This document shows, one piece after another, positions 34,769 to 44,889 of a stretch of DNA of 64,000 bases; positions within the stretch are counted from its first letter, which is position 1; each line of letters opens with the position of its first letter. The position numbers and the translations under genes are program-made. This DNA is from Terrirhizobium terrae (GTDB lineage Bacteria; Pseudomonadota; Alphaproteobacteria; Rhizobiales; Rhizobiaceae), in assembly GCF_030323265.1 (NCBI RefSeq), contig NZ_CP104992.1, forward strand, positions 3,199,501-3,263,500, in the 5' to 3' direction. The notes beneath the pieces are model-generated. The model made no database searches, was not told the origin of the DNA, and was given only the letters and a program-made list of their open reading frames with translations.

Positions 34769-35542
34769 TCAGTTGTTGAACTGTTCGGCAAGGATGCGGT
34801 CGGACCAGGAATGGTCCGGATCGGAGAGGATGCGCGCCGTGCTTTCGGTCGACTGGGCGATCCGTACATGCAGGACTGATTTCACCTCGACATTGTCCGC
34901 GACCGCATTGACCGGGCGTTTTTCCGGCTCAAGGATTTCGATGTCGACGCAGACCTTGTTGGGCAGAAGCGCACCGCGCCAGCGCCGCGGCCGGAAGGCG
35001 GACACAGGCGTCATCGCCAGAAGCGGGGCTTCGAGCGGCAGGATCGGACCGTGAGCGGAAAGATTGTAGGCGGTCGATCCCGCCGGGGTCGCCACCATCA
35101 ACCCGTCGCAGATCAGCTCCGGCAGCCGCACGTGACCGTCGATCTCGACCTTAAGCTTCGCCGCCTGGTATGACTGGCGGAACAGATAGACTTCGTTGAT
35201 CGCCAGCGCATGGGCCGTGACACCATCCGTTGTGGTCGTCGTCATCTTCAGCGGATGGAATTCGTTTTCGACCGCCGCCGCGATCCGCTCTGGCAAGTCG
35301 TTCATGCGGTAGTCGTTCATCAGGAAGCCGACCGAACCGCGGTTCATTCCATAGACGCGCGGCCCCGAATCGATCGTCTCATGCAGGGTTTGCAGCATGA
35401 AGCCGTCTCCGCCGAGCGCGACGATCACGTCGGCTTCATCGACCGGAACATTGCCGTACCGCTCGACCAGTTCCGCAAGCGCCGCCTGCGCGTCGGGAGA
35501 GGTGGAAGCTATGAACGAGAGCGTCTCGCATTTGATGGGCAT
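34769..35542 (-). CDS. nadK: NAD kinase
   Basis: Phosphorylates NAD to NADP. The 257-residue protein has the GGDG motif in VALGGDGFMLQTLHETID near residue 42, the NRGSVGFLMNDY segment near 63, and GLMVATPAGSTAYNLSAHGP near 150, all diagnostic. ATG 35542 (MPIKCETLSFIAS) matches the family start; a longer open frame reaching 35821 runs through the tRNA-Thr gene and is not used. It is convergent with prfB across a shared terminator. Confidence 0.95.
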   Translation of the reverse strand: MPIKCETLSFIASTSPDAQAALAELVERYGNVPVDEADVIVALGGDGFMLQTLHETIDSGPRVYGMNRGSVGFLMNDYRMNDLPERIAAAVENEFHPLKMTTTTTDGVTAHALAINEVYLFRQSYQAAKLKVEIDGHVRLPELICDGLMVATPAGSTAYNLSAHGPILPLEAPLLAMTPVSAFRPRRWRGALLPNKVCVDIEILEPEKRPVNAVADNVEVKSVLHVRIAQSTESTARILSDPDHSWSDRILAEQFNN

Positions 35543-35794
35543 GGACTGGCCTTTGACGGTGCTGCCTGTGACGCGCCCCGCGAATGGCCTGGAAAGGGCC
35601 GGCGGGAATGATGTGGTTCCTGGAAGCCCGAAAGGTGAGGGCGGACAACGTGGTACAGGAAAATACGCCGCGTCGACAAGTCGCCCGGCACGTCGAAATG
35701 CCGCATCAGGCAGGCGACGCCGGTTCAATTCGCCGGGCACCCGACTTTTTGCTTTACAGCAAGATAAAATATGGTAACTCCCCCACTCACGGAT

Positions 35795-35867
<73 letters not shown>

Positions 35868-35986
35868 CCGTTCTTCTCTGGTTTTTATCACGACATATTT
35901 GACCTTGTCCGCGCGCCGGCTCCTTCCGCACGCGGAACCAATCCCCATATGCCGGCATTGAGATCCAAACCATGAGGAGAATTCCA

Positions 35987-36490
35987 ATGCGTGTCCTAGC
36001 CGCATCTGCCCTGATTGCAGCTGCTTTTGCTGCGCCGAGCGCGCAGGCCTCCGAGGCCGATTTCCTGAAGTCCATCGAAGGCCAGTGGAATGGTGGCGGC
36101 ACCGTGCTGCGCAGCATCGGCGGCGAGAACGTCAATGTGAAATGCAGCATGCAGTCCGATGCAAGCGATGCCAGCTACTCGATGGACGGGTCCTGTAGGG
36201 CACTGGTCGTCGTGAAGCGAGGCTTCAATGCGAGCGTGAAAGCTTCGGGCAACTCCTATTCGGGCACCTATACCGGCGCATCCGGCAAGCCGTCGACGCT
36301 CAGCGGCAGCCGCGACGGCGATACACTGAGTTTCGACGTCACTTGGGCGAACGAGGAATATGGTGACCGCAAGGCGACCATGACGATCCAGAAAGTGGGT
36401 GAGGATGGTTTGCGCATCCGCACAATCGACCGTGACCCGTCGTCAGGCAAGTCGGTCGTCACGACGGATTTGCAGATGCGACGGAGCTGA
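35987..36490 (+). CDS. Exported hypothetical protein (167 aa)
   Basis: Signal peptide at residues 1-21 (RVLAASALIAAAFAAPSAQA, cleavage after AQA-S), then a mature domain of about 145 residues rich in Gly, Ser and Thr with alternating strands (FLKSIEGQWNGGGTVLRSIG, SGTYTGASGKPSTLSGSRDG, DVTWANEEYGDRKATMTIQK). The pattern suggests a small beta-barrel or lipocalin-like fold. GAGGAG at 35973-35978 supports ATG 35987 over ATG 35972. I recognise no named family; similar rhizobial proteins are annotated as hypothetical exported proteins. Confidence 0.8.
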   Translation: MRVLAASALIAAAFAAPSAQASEADFLKSIEGQWNGGGTVLRSIGGENVNVKCSMQSDASDASYSMDGSCRALVVVKRGFNASVKASGNSYSGTYTGASGKPSTLSGSRDGDTLSFDVTWANEEYGDRKATMTIQKVGEDGLRIRTIDRDPSSGKSVVTTDLQMRRS

Positions 36491-36588
36491 TCTTTCAGCA
36501 TCAGAAAAAGAAAGCCGCCGAAGCGGCCATTGGCAGCGCCGGTTTCCGGCGCTGCGTCACGTTTCGGGGAGCTTTCCCCTGTCTCGTC

Positions 36589-36714
36589 TTAGGGGATCGA
36601 TCCCGTCATTACCGGATCGATCGATTTCAGCTCATCCCAGGCGACTGAGACGCCGAACATCAGGATGGCAATGATGGGAATAGCAAACAGCACGACGCCG
36701 CCATTGATACGCAT
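36589..36714 (-). CDS. Small single-span membrane protein (41 aa)
   Basis: A 41-residue frame: MRINGGVVLFAIPIIAILMF begins with a basic residue and a continuous hydrophobic segment of about 20 residues, followed by a polar tail WDELKSIDPVMTGSIP. GGAG lies eight bases before the ATG on the minus strand. It fills the space between the exported hypothetical gene and cysQ. Size below usual annotation limits makes it easy to miss. A TTAA-N7-TTAG sequence lies 85 bases upstream (36799-36813). Confidence 0.5.
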   Translation of the reverse strand: MRINGGVVLFAIPIIAILMFGVSVAWDELKSIDPVMTGSIP

Positions 36715-36854
36715 GACCAACTCCACACATATAGTCACTGCGAGGACCATGTGCGGCCAGGTTTAATGATCTCGTAAACTTGTGCCGATTTCGAACAGTT
36801 AACACGCCGTTAGCTGTGGATATTTTTGTCGATGCTAATGATTCGGCCTATTGA

Positions 36855-37655
36855 TCAGCCGACGGCCCGGCCGCCCGGGCAGCGCGCGACAAAATCCGGG
36901 TTGGCAAAATCGGCCTCTTCAACACGCCCGGTCTTGCCGTAACGCAGCGGTTGACCCTTGAGATCGACGGTCATTCCGCCCGCAGCCCGCAGCACAGCGT
37001 CGCCAGCCGCCGTATCCCATTCCATGGTGCGTCCGAAGCGTGGATAGATGTCGGCGACGCCTTCGGCGATCAGGCAGAATTTCAGCGAAGACCCTATGCT
37101 GCGGATTTCGGATGCGCCGCAGCGGCTCAGGAACTCGTCCGTCTCGGGTGAGCGATGAGAGCGGCTGGCAAGCGCAATCGCCGGGCTATCCACGCTTCGG
37201 GCCACCATCGGTTCGCGGCGGACAATGTTGAAATTTTCGTCGACCCAGAGTTTGCTCGCACCCTGCGCATCGCCGGCATAGGCGATATGGAGCGCCGGCG
37301 CATAGACGAATCCCGCCACCGGTTCGCCGTTGCGGATGAGCGCGATATTGACGGTGAAATCGTCCTTGCCGGCGATAAATTCCTTGGTTCCGTCCAAGGG
37401 GTCGACGAGCAGGAAGGCATGTCCGGTAAGTGCCGGCACATGACCGGCCGCTGCCGCTTCTTCCGCCACGATCGGAAAATCGGCACAGCCGCGCCGCAGT
37501 TCGGCCAGGATTACGGCCTCTGCGCGCTCGTCGGCTTCCGTCACAGGCGAAGCATCGGCTTTGTAGCGGGCTTCGGGGCCGGCCTTGTAGATTTCGAGGA
37601 TCGGTGGTCCTGCCAGAAGCGCGGCACGCTCGAATGTTTCAAGTATCGGGGACAT
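36855..37655 (-). CDS. cysQ: 3'(2'),5'-bisphosphate nucleotidase CysQ
   Basis: Inositol-monophosphatase-fold enzyme that hydrolyses PAP (and PAPS), a by-product of sulfate assimilation. Metal-binding motifs: IVAEEAAAAG near residue 62, LVDPLDGTKEFIAGKDDFTV near 85 and EWDTAAGDAVLRAAGG near 215. The 266-residue length is normal. ATG 37655 gives MSPILETFERAALLAG, the family start; the frame extends upstream to 37724 without similarity. It is a lone minus-strand gene next to the DUF982 gene. Confidence 0.93.
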   Translation of the reverse strand: MSPILETFERAALLAGPPILEIYKAGPEARYKADASPVTEADERAEAVILAELRRGCADFPIVAEEAAAAGHVPALTGHAFLLVDPLDGTKEFIAGKDDFTVNIALIRNGEPVAGFVYAPALHIAYAGDAQGASKLWVDENFNIVRREPMVARSVDSPAIALASRSHRSPETDEFLSRCGASEIRSIGSSLKFCLIAEGVADIYPRFGRTMEWDTAAGDAVLRAAGGMTVDLKGQPLRYGKTGRVEEADFANPDFVARCPGGRAVG

Positions 37656-37758
37656 GGCGATGAAAATCGTTACGGTCTGTCCCCAATGCCATGTTTTGCC
37701 GCGACAGGCCAGTCCGTCGAGCACTGACCTGCCAAACGGAGTAAGATGGCGGCATTTT

Positions 37759-38331
37759 CTAATGGGCCTGAGGGCCGGTGCCGCGGGCGATGCCGAAGCC
37801 GAACAGGCTGCCGATGCTTCTGCCGAATGCCCGGCCGATCTGGCCGAGCAGGTTGATCAGCCGCCTGAACAGCACGCGCAGGCTTTCCGGCGGTTCGCCG
37901 CGCAACGCCAAGCTCCTGCGGGAAAAGGCCGGCAAGTTCGAACCTTGGCTCTCCCGGTCGGGACCATCCTGCTCGCTTTCGATGGACGTGGCGCGCCGCC
38001 GGATCATGTCGGCCAGTCCGACGGGAGGCTCATCGGCATCCTCAGGCTTCGGCGTCAGATCCCATCGCTCGTTGAGAAAGGTCTCAGGCTGTATCCTGTA
38101 GCCCGCCTCGAATGCCGCTTCTATGAAATTGGCGCGGGCAAGACCTATATCCGATTGGCCTGACAGGACGTCGCGGCACGTGGTCACCGCTGCGATATGC
38201 GCCTGCGTCCGTTTTGTCGGCCAGGCCCCGATCAGCATCAGTGCTGCATCCACCGTACCCGTGATGATGACCGATCCCGGCCGTCCATACATTTCGAGCA
38301 CCACGGGTTTCTTCCAGACACCTCGTTCCAT
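37759..38331 (-). CDS. DUF982 family protein
   Basis: A 190-residue protein. The N-terminal half (about residues 1-80) is a DUF982 domain: VWKKPVVLEMYGRPGSVIIT, AALMLIGAWPTKRTQAHIAA and AFEAGYRIQPETFL. These domains occur in many paralogous copies in rhizobia and have no known function. The C-terminal half is Arg-rich and probably disordered (about 100-190). ATG 38331 has AGGAG at six-base spacing; ATG 38337 and 38367 are less well placed. Confidence 0.85.
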   Translation of the reverse strand: MERGVWKKPVVLEMYGRPGSVIITGTVDAALMLIGAWPTKRTQAHIAAVTTCRDVLSGQSDIGLARANFIEAAFEAGYRIQPETFLNERWDLTPKPEDADEPPVGLADMIRRRATSIESEQDGPDRESQGSNLPAFSRRSLALRGEPPESLRVLFRRLINLLGQIGRAFGRSIGSLFGFGIARGTGPQAH

Positions 38332-38432
38332 GTGCATCTCCTGCAATCCACAGTAGGAGATAGACACGCTAAGCTTGCGCCGGGATGGATTATTAGTGAT
38401 TTCTAATTATTGGGTTGCTGGAGAAGCCAGTT

Positions 38433-39311
38433 TCAGGCCTTGCGGGTGAGGTGCTGCCGCGTCGCATAGAGCGCGATTGCCGCCGCATTGGACACGTTGA
38501 GCGATTTGATCGCTCCCGGCATGTCGAGCCTTGCGAGCGCGCTGACGGTTTCGCGGGTCTTCTGACGGATGCCTTTGCCCTCGGAGCCTAGCACCAGAGC
38601 GACGCGGTCTCCTGAAAGCGTTTCTTCCAACGGAGCTGGTCCTTCCGAATCAAGCCCGATCGTGCGGAAGCCGAGCTTGTGCAACTCGCCCAGAGCATCG
38701 GCCAGATTTGTGATCTGTATATAGGGAATGAGTTCGAGCGCGCCTGAAGCCGATTTCGCGAGCACGCCGGATTCTGTCGGGCTATGTCTCTGGGTGGTGA
38801 TGACCGCGCCCGCGCCGAAGGCAACGGCCGATCGCATGATCGCGCCGACATTGTGCGGATCGGTCACCTGGTCGAGCACGAGAAGCAGCGGGCTTTCCTT
38901 AAGCGCTTCCAGTCGGCGGACGGGAAGCGGCCGTGTTTCCAGCATCACGCCCTGGTGGATCGCCTCGGGGCCGAGCACCTTGTCGATATCCTGCGGGGAG
39001 ACGAATTCGATCGGAAAGGGCAGGGCGGTGGACTCGCCGATATCCAGCCGCACGAATGCGTTCTGCGTTACCGACAGCTTGATCAGCTTGCGCTCCGGAT
39101 TGTCGAGCGCCGCACGCACCGTATGCAATCCATAAAGAAAGACCTGATCCTGCTGCAGCTGCGGCGGCTTCCAGTCCTTGTTGGATTTTGGCCGCTTCTG
39201 CTGTGGCGTCGGAATCTCGCCGCGCTCGCGCTTGGCGTCGCGTACATTGCGCCTCAACGTCGCATAGTGAGTGTCGCGGGCGGATTTGTCTTTGGGATCT
39301 TTCGTGCTCAT
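38433..39311 (-). CDS. rlmB: 23S rRNA (guanosine-2'-O-)-methyltransferase RlmB
   Basis: SpoU-family (SPOUT) methyltransferase, 292 residues, that methylates a 23S rRNA guanosine. A basic N-terminal extension (about 1-55) precedes an L30e-like substrate domain (VFLYGLHTVRAALDNPERKL). The knotted SAM domain shows VLDQVTDPHNVGAIMRSAVA near residue 145, ALVLGSEGKGIRQKTRE near 235 and KSLNVSNAAAIALYATRQH near 268. It is divergent from the tRNA-Tyr/Gly transcription unit. Frame intact. Confidence 0.94.
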   Translation of the reverse strand: MSTKDPKDKSARDTHYATLRRNVRDAKRERGEIPTPQQKRPKSNKDWKPPQLQQDQVFLYGLHTVRAALDNPERKLIKLSVTQNAFVRLDIGESTALPFPIEFVSPQDIDKVLGPEAIHQGVMLETRPLPVRRLEALKESPLLLVLDQVTDPHNVGAIMRSAVAFGAGAVITTQRHSPTESGVLAKSASGALELIPYIQITNLADALGELHKLGFRTIGLDSEGPAPLEETLSGDRVALVLGSEGKGIRQKTRETVSALARLDMPGAIKSLNVSNAAAIALYATRQHLTRKA

Positions 39312-39408
39312 GCCGCCTTATATCGATGAGCGCCTATCCGGCAAAGCCCTTCCGGCAGGGCTGAGCTGGGGATTGATATTTTTTCGTCATTTTTCCAATG
39401 AGGTCGTG

Positions 39409-39437
39409 TTGACAGAAGGAAACGAGGCGGTCATATA
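39409..39437 (+). promoter_or_regulatory. Sigma-70-type promoter of tRNA-Tyr/tRNA-Gly
   Basis: TTGACA (39409-39414), 17 bases, CATATA (39432-39437). This is close to the rhizobial vegetative consensus (CTTGAC-N17-CTATAT) and lies about 72 bases before tRNA-Tyr. No experimental support; match quality is high. Confidence 0.6.
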
Positions 39438-39509
39438 CGCGGCGCAGATCGAGGGGCGGCAACGCAAAACGGTCTGACGAACTTGGTCTCACGATCCAGA
39501 TAGAATACT

Positions 39510-39594
39510 GGAGGGATGCCCGAGTGGTTAAAGGGGACGGACTGTAAATCCGTTGGCTCAGCCTACGTTGGTTCAAATCCAACTCCCTCCACCA
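39510..39594 (+). tRNA. tRNA-Tyr (anticodon GTA)
   Basis: Long variable arm typical of tRNA-Tyr. Acceptor GGAGGGA/TCCCTCC, discriminator A and encoded CCA. Anticodon loop CTGTAAA with anticodon GTA. T arm loop TTCAAAT. It is 26 bases upstream of tRNA-Gly and probably cotranscribed. Confidence 0.97.
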
Positions 39595-39620
39595 TTCTGT
39601 CACCGGATCGGAACCACTCC

Positions 39621-39694
39621 GCGGGTATAGCTCAATGGTAGAGCAGCAGCCTTCCAAGCTGAATACGCGGGTTCGATTCCCGCTACCCGCTCCA
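39621..39694 (+). tRNA. tRNA-Gly (anticodon TCC)
   Basis: Acceptor GCGGGTA/TACCCGC, discriminator T, encoded CCA. D arm GCTC...GAGC, anticodon loop CTTCCAA with anticodon TCC reading GGA/GGG, T arm CGGG-TTCGATT-CCCG. Second gene of the Tyr-Gly unit. Confidence 0.97.
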
Positions 39695-39788
39695 TAATCA
39701 CCTTCTCCCGATTTTATCAGATGCGGTCCTGCCTGCCGGGGTGCCGGATTCCGTCTGTTGGTTCTGGCTGAGGAGAGGATTGTTTTTC

Positions 39789-39968
39789 ATGATGTCTTTA
39801 CCAGCTATCGTCGGTCTCGCACTCGGGACCTCGGGCTATATCGCATTCACCGGCAAGAACCGGACAAAGTCGCTCGGCCGCCGCCTTCTTTATTTCGTCG
39901 GCGGCTTTGTAGGCACGATTGTCGGCCTGCTTGCGATCAATTTTGCGATCTTCGCCGCGAACCAGTAA
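39789..39968 (+). CDS. Small two-span membrane protein (59 aa)
   Basis: A 59-residue protein with hydrophobic segments at about residues 4-20 (LPAIVGLALGTSGYIAF) and 32-55 (LYFVGGFVGTIVGLLAINFA) joined by a basic loop GKNRTKSLGRR. GAGGAGAGG at about 39770-39778 supports the ATG at 39789 (a second ATG follows directly at 39792). An upstream in-frame start at 39741 lies before that site and was rejected. Function unknown; it sits between the tRNA pair and tuf copy 1. Confidence 0.72.
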   Translation: MMSLPAIVGLALGTSGYIAFTGKNRTKSLGRRLLYFVGGFVGTIVGLLAINFAIFAANQ

Positions 39969-40157
39969 TGCCGTCCAAGCGACGGCAGTGCATGCTGATG
40001 GCGGCAGGAACTCGATAAATTTCAGCCGGATCCCGCCTCGATTGCGCCCCTCGATGCGGCGAAGCATTTATGTCTTGCGCATTCTAGCCGAAAGCCTTAA
40101 ACGGCTGCACCAAACCCGGTTTTCGGGTCCACCTCTTATGTTCACAGGAAGCATTCA

Positions 40158-41334
<1,177 letters not shown>

Positions 41335-41360
41335 TCGATAGTCTCTCAGAGACAGGAAAA

Positions 41361-41388
41361 GCCCCGCGGGAAACCGCGGGGCTTTTTC
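41361..41388 (+). terminator. Intrinsic terminator of tuf copy 1
   Basis: GCCCCGCGG-GAAA-CCGCGGGGC followed by TTTTT: a perfect nine-pair stem with a GAAA-type loop, 27 bases after the tuf stop. A tract AAAA precedes it. Confidence 0.93.
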
Positions 41389-41461
41389 GTTTTGGAGTTT
41401 CGTTCAGGAAAGGATGAGGACCGGCCGGAGGACGTCAGACCCTGCTGGGAGGTCTTGGGAC

Positions 41462-42760
41462 TTATGTCTGGCGCAGAAGCTCGTCCGCATAGCGAAAGAC
41501 GGCAGCATTGCGTGGCTTCCTCAAGCTCTCCGGCAGCCGCTCTTCCTCTTCTATCAGCCGTTCAGCGACATTTGCCGCGCCGGCATCGAGTGCGGCCTTG
41601 CCGATGAAGCCGCCACGCACCTGGGTTGTCGCGGCGAGCGCGCGGGTGAACGCGTCGAACAGATCGGCGTCGGGCAGGGGAGGTACGGCCCAGAATGCCG
41701 AGAGTGACGCCTGCGACGTCAGCCCGGCGACGTCATAGATTGCGGAGCCAAGAGCAATGACCGGGCGGCCGAGGGCGAGCGCGGTGAGCCCGACCGTCGA
41801 GTTGACGGTCACGACCCCGGTCGATTTTCCGATCAGACCGTCCGTATCGCCTCCATCTGCAAGATAGACGCGGTCGGCGATGCCGTATTTCTCTGCCGAC
41901 TTGCCGATGCGCTCCGGCCAGCCGGAAAGGCCGTTGTCGATCGGGTGGGTTTTGAACAGGATCCGGGTATCGGCCGGCGCGTGAGCAGCGAAGGACGCGA
42001 TGGTCGCGTCCACGATACGGAATAAGTCACCACCCGGTGAGTGTCGGATGATCTGGTAATCGCCGGGCAATTGCAGTGGAAACAGGAAGAAACGGCTGTC
42101 CGAGCCGTCGGGCATTCTGGTGCAGGCGGCAATGGTCTCTTCCGCCTTTCGGCGCCTGCGGCCGGCCGTCAGCCCCTTCAAGATCCAGCCGCTGTATTCG
42201 ACGACGGGATGGACTGGTCCGTGAGTTCGGTAATGCGGATGGACGATCGGGCCGAGCACCACGTTTGGGATGTGGTAGGCGAGATCGTAAAGTGCGTAGG
42301 TCAGAAAGCTCGAACGAAACAGGCCGCCTCTGGCAACAGCCGGAGCATCCTTCGCGAGCGCCCGGATCTCCTCTGGTGCCTGTGGAAAACGCGAATGCGC
42401 AGACATGCCGTCGGGCTCGACCGTCAGCCAGTCCGGCCTGAGATAACCGTGCTCTATGACATGAACGCGGACGCCTGCGGCCTGCGCGACCTCGGCCGCG
42501 GCGGCGTGATAATCGCGTCCATCTCCGAGCATGATGACATCGGTCACCGCATGGTGACCTAGGAATTTTTCCAGGTACGCAGGCCAATCAGCCTTTCTAC
42601 CGCGATAGAATGTTGCCTTTCGCGGCCACCAGAAAAGCGAGTCTCCGAGGCAGAAATTGATCCGCGCGATGCGCGCTCCGGTTGTTTTCAGGCGGTTTGC
42701 GAGCAGGCGAAAGAACGGGGAGGCGGGCCCTTGGAGAAACAGGAAGGTGCGTGTTTTCAT
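41462..42760 (-). CDS. KpsS-like capsule polysaccharide export/biosynthesis protein
   Basis: A 432-residue Capsule_synth-family protein. Shared motifs with the divergent neighbour are FLFLQGPASPFFRLLANRL at the N-terminus, VIEHGYLRPDWLTVEPDGM near residue 100, FKTHPIDNGLSGWPERIG near 265, and VVTVNSTVGLTALALGRPVI with YDVAGLTSQ near 320-350. KpsC/KpsS proteins are Kdo transferases that build the poly-Kdo linker of group 2 capsules and the rhizobial K-antigen. Whether this member acts on Kdo is inference. It ends about 75 bases from the tuf terminator. Confidence 0.82.
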   Translation of the reverse strand: MKTRTFLFLQGPASPFFRLLANRLKTTGARIARINFCLGDSLFWWPRKATFYRGRKADWPAYLEKFLGHHAVTDVIMLGDGRDYHAAAAEVAQAAGVRVHVIEHGYLRPDWLTVEPDGMSAHSRFPQAPEEIRALAKDAPAVARGGLFRSSFLTYALYDLAYHIPNVVLGPIVHPHYRTHGPVHPVVEYSGWILKGLTAGRRRRKAEETIAACTRMPDGSDSRFFLFPLQLPGDYQIIRHSPGGDLFRIVDATIASFAAHAPADTRILFKTHPIDNGLSGWPERIGKSAEKYGIADRVYLADGGDTDGLIGKSTGVVTVNSTVGLTALALGRPVIALGSAIYDVAGLTSQASLSAFWAVPPLPDADLFDAFTRALAATTQVRGGFIGKAALDAGAANVAERLIEEEERLPESLRKPRNAAVFRYADELLRQT

Positions 42761-42920
42761 GTCACACTACTTACGCGATTTAACTGAATGTATCCGTAAT
42801 TGCATTGACGGGGCATACCATTTGATGAGAATGCCGGAGCCTTACTGACAAATATCTGAATCTTGCTGCTTTTTGTCCGATTTGCGAGTGCATGACAGTC
42901 CTAAGGGTACCGGATCGCGT

Positions 42921-44303
42921 ATGACCAAAGTTCTCTTTCTGCAAGGCCCTCCGTCGGTTTTCTGGCGGGAACTGTCCGACGCCTTTGAGGCGCGCGGCAT
43001 CGAAACGAAGAGAGTGAATTTCTCCTTCGGCGATCAGGCCTATTGGCGCAAGAGGTCGGCCATCAACTATCGCGGTACCCTGCGCAAGTGGCCGCGCTAC
43101 CTCGCAGAGCTCGTAAAGCGGGAAGGTATTACCGACATTCTCTATTATGCCGACCGGCTTCCCTATCATCGGTTGGCGGCGCGCGTCGCGCGCAAGCTGG
43201 GCATCAAGTGCCATGCGGTGGAGTTCGGCTATCTTCGCCCCGATTGGGTAACGCTTGAGCGTGACGGCATGGGCCGGTTCTCGCATTTTCCGAACGATCC
43301 GGAACATATCCGCCGTATCGCCGCAAAGGTCGGCCAACCGGATCTGAAGACCCGCTATCCGCATACGTTCGGGCAGGAAGCGACGAACGAAGTCGTCTAT
43401 AATCTTCTGGCCTATTTCGGCCGGCTGATGTTTCCGTTCTATCGTTCTGATAAGTATTACGATCCACTCTATGACTACCTGTCCTGGCTGCCGCGCATGT
43501 TTCGTCCGCGCTTCGACCTGCCGGAGGGCTATTTTGACGACAAGCTCAAGCGCAATTATCTGATCGCTCTGCAATTGCAGAGCGACTACCAGATCCGCGC
43601 CAACTCGCCGTACCGGCATATTTCCCAGATGCTGGAACAGGTCATCCAGTCCTTCGTCCGGCATGCACCGGAAAACGGGCGTCTGGTCATCAAGCAGCAC
43701 CCGCTCGACAACGATCTTGAGAACTGGCGCAAGGTCGTGACCGAGATGGCGCAGCGCTACCGCATCCAGAATCGCGTCATCTTTATCGAAAAGGGCAATC
43801 TCGCCGAGATCCTTCGCGATTGCCATGGCGCGATCGTCGTCAATTCGACGACGGGCCTTCATAGTCTTAGGGCGGATGTGCCGACGATCGTGCTTGGTGC
43901 GGCGGTCTTCGATATTCCGGGACTCACCCATCAGGGCGGTATCGACAGCTTCTGGCGCCATCCGGAACGAATCGACCACAAGCTTCTTGCCGACTTCATC
44001 ACCGCGATCGCCGGTACGATCCAGGTGAAGGGTAATTTCTATCATCCGGAAGGTCGCAAGGTGGGCATTCAGACCATTATCGACCGAATCGTCGGTGACC
44101 TCGTGAACCAGCCGGATGCTTATGTGGCGGCGCCTCCGAGGCTTGCCTGGAAACGGCTGCCGCCCGTAAAGCAGGCCTCCGCCGTTCTGCCGGGTGCCCT
44201 TGATCTGGGTGCCGGGGAAATTCTCGGTTCCGGTCCCGAGCCTGCACTTTCAGCCGTGCGCGCCGGCGATCTTGCCGATCCCCGAGGCGGTAATTACAGA
44301 TAG
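42921..44303 (+). CDS. KpsS-like capsule polysaccharide export/biosynthesis protein
   Basis: A 460-residue Capsule_synth-family protein. TKVLFLQGPPSVFWRELSDA at the start, HAVEFGYLRPDWVTLERDGM near residue 100, VIKQHPLDNDLENWRKVVTE near 258, AIVVNSTTGLHSLRADVPTI near 305 and VFDIPGLTHQGGIDSFWRHP near 330 parallel the divergent gene at 41462 throughout. ATG 42921 was chosen because the family starts there; the frame opens at 42873. The C-terminal 60 residues are Pro/Ala-rich and less conserved. The two genes share a 160-base divergent promoter region. Confidence 0.82.
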   Translation: MTKVLFLQGPPSVFWRELSDAFEARGIETKRVNFSFGDQAYWRKRSAINYRGTLRKWPRYLAELVKREGITDILYYADRLPYHRLAARVARKLGIKCHAVEFGYLRPDWVTLERDGMGRFSHFPNDPEHIRRIAAKVGQPDLKTRYPHTFGQEATNEVVYNLLAYFGRLMFPFYRSDKYYDPLYDYLSWLPRMFRPRFDLPEGYFDDKLKRNYLIALQLQSDYQIRANSPYRHISQMLEQVIQSFVRHAPENGRLVIKQHPLDNDLENWRKVVTEMAQRYRIQNRVIFIEKGNLAEILRDCHGAIVVNSTTGLHSLRADVPTIVLGAAVFDIPGLTHQGGIDSFWRHPERIDHKLLADFITAIAGTIQVKGNFYHPEGRKVGIQTIIDRIVGDLVNQPDAYVAAPPRLAWKRLPPVKQASAVLPGALDLGAGEILGSGPEPALSAVRAGDLADPRGGNYR

Positions 44304-44412
44304 CGCCAGGATAATTAAAAACAGACTTGCCAAGTCGGGCGTGGCACCTTAAAGGGAGCGCCTAGCTTGCGGACGGCAGAAGTGATTTGTCATTTCAGCG
44401 TCGTTCACTGCG

Positions 44413-44489
44413 AAGGGGTGTAGCTCAGTTGGTAGAGCGACGGTCTCCAAAACCGTAGGTCGTCGGTTCAAGCCCGGCCGCCCCTGCCA
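44413..44489 (+). tRNA. tRNA-Trp (anticodon CCA)
   Basis: Acceptor AGGGGTG/CGCCCCT with one T:G pair, discriminator G, encoded CCA at 44487-44489. Anticodon stem ACGGT/ACCGT with loop CTCCAAA, anticodon CCA. T arm GTCGG-TTCAAGC-CCGGC has one wobble pair. tRNA-Trp before secE-nusG is a common bacterial arrangement. Confidence 0.97.
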
Positions 44490-44673
44490 TTTCCAGACCA
44501 GAGGCATGACTAATGCGCTGACAGGAGTGGTTGCCGTAAAAGGCGAATTTTAATCGAGCATCGATTTTCCTCTTGTGTAAGGGAGGGCGATGTTTATGTA
44601 GGGCAAAACAGACACGCGGTGCGTGGGGCTGAGCGATATCGGCTTTACGTGCCGTAATGGCGTGGAAAGTCGA

Positions 44674-44874
44674 ATGGCATCCAAGACCAATCCGGTTACG
44701 TTCTTCAAGCAGGTTCGCTCCGAAGCGTCCAAGATCACGTGGCCGTCCCGTCGTGAGACGACGATCTCCACGGCGATGGTTCTGGTGATGGTCGTTGTGG
44801 CCGCCCTGTTTTTCTTCGCTGCCGACCAGTTGATGGGCTGGCTTTTGCGCCTGATCCTGAACGTCAGCGCTTGA
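44674..44874 (+). CDS. secE: Preprotein translocase subunit SecE
   Basis: The 66-residue single-span SecE: cytoplasmic amphipathic helix VTFFKQVRSEASKITWPSRR, with the conserved KITWPSR(K/R)ET, and the membrane span STAMVLVMVVVAALFFFAAD. It clamps SecY in the inner membrane. ATG 44674 was chosen at the family start; the frame opens earlier at 44623. nusG starts 15 bases after its stop. Confidence 0.96.
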   Translation: MASKTNPVTFFKQVRSEASKITWPSRRETTISTAMVLVMVVVAALFFFAADQLMGWLLRLILNVSA

Positions 44875-44889
44875 TTCTGGAGAGTGAAG

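Noticed and set aside
39741..39968. Longer version of the two-span membrane protein starting at 39741
   Set aside because: The ribosome binding site at about 39770-39778 lies inside that extension and points to ATG 39789.
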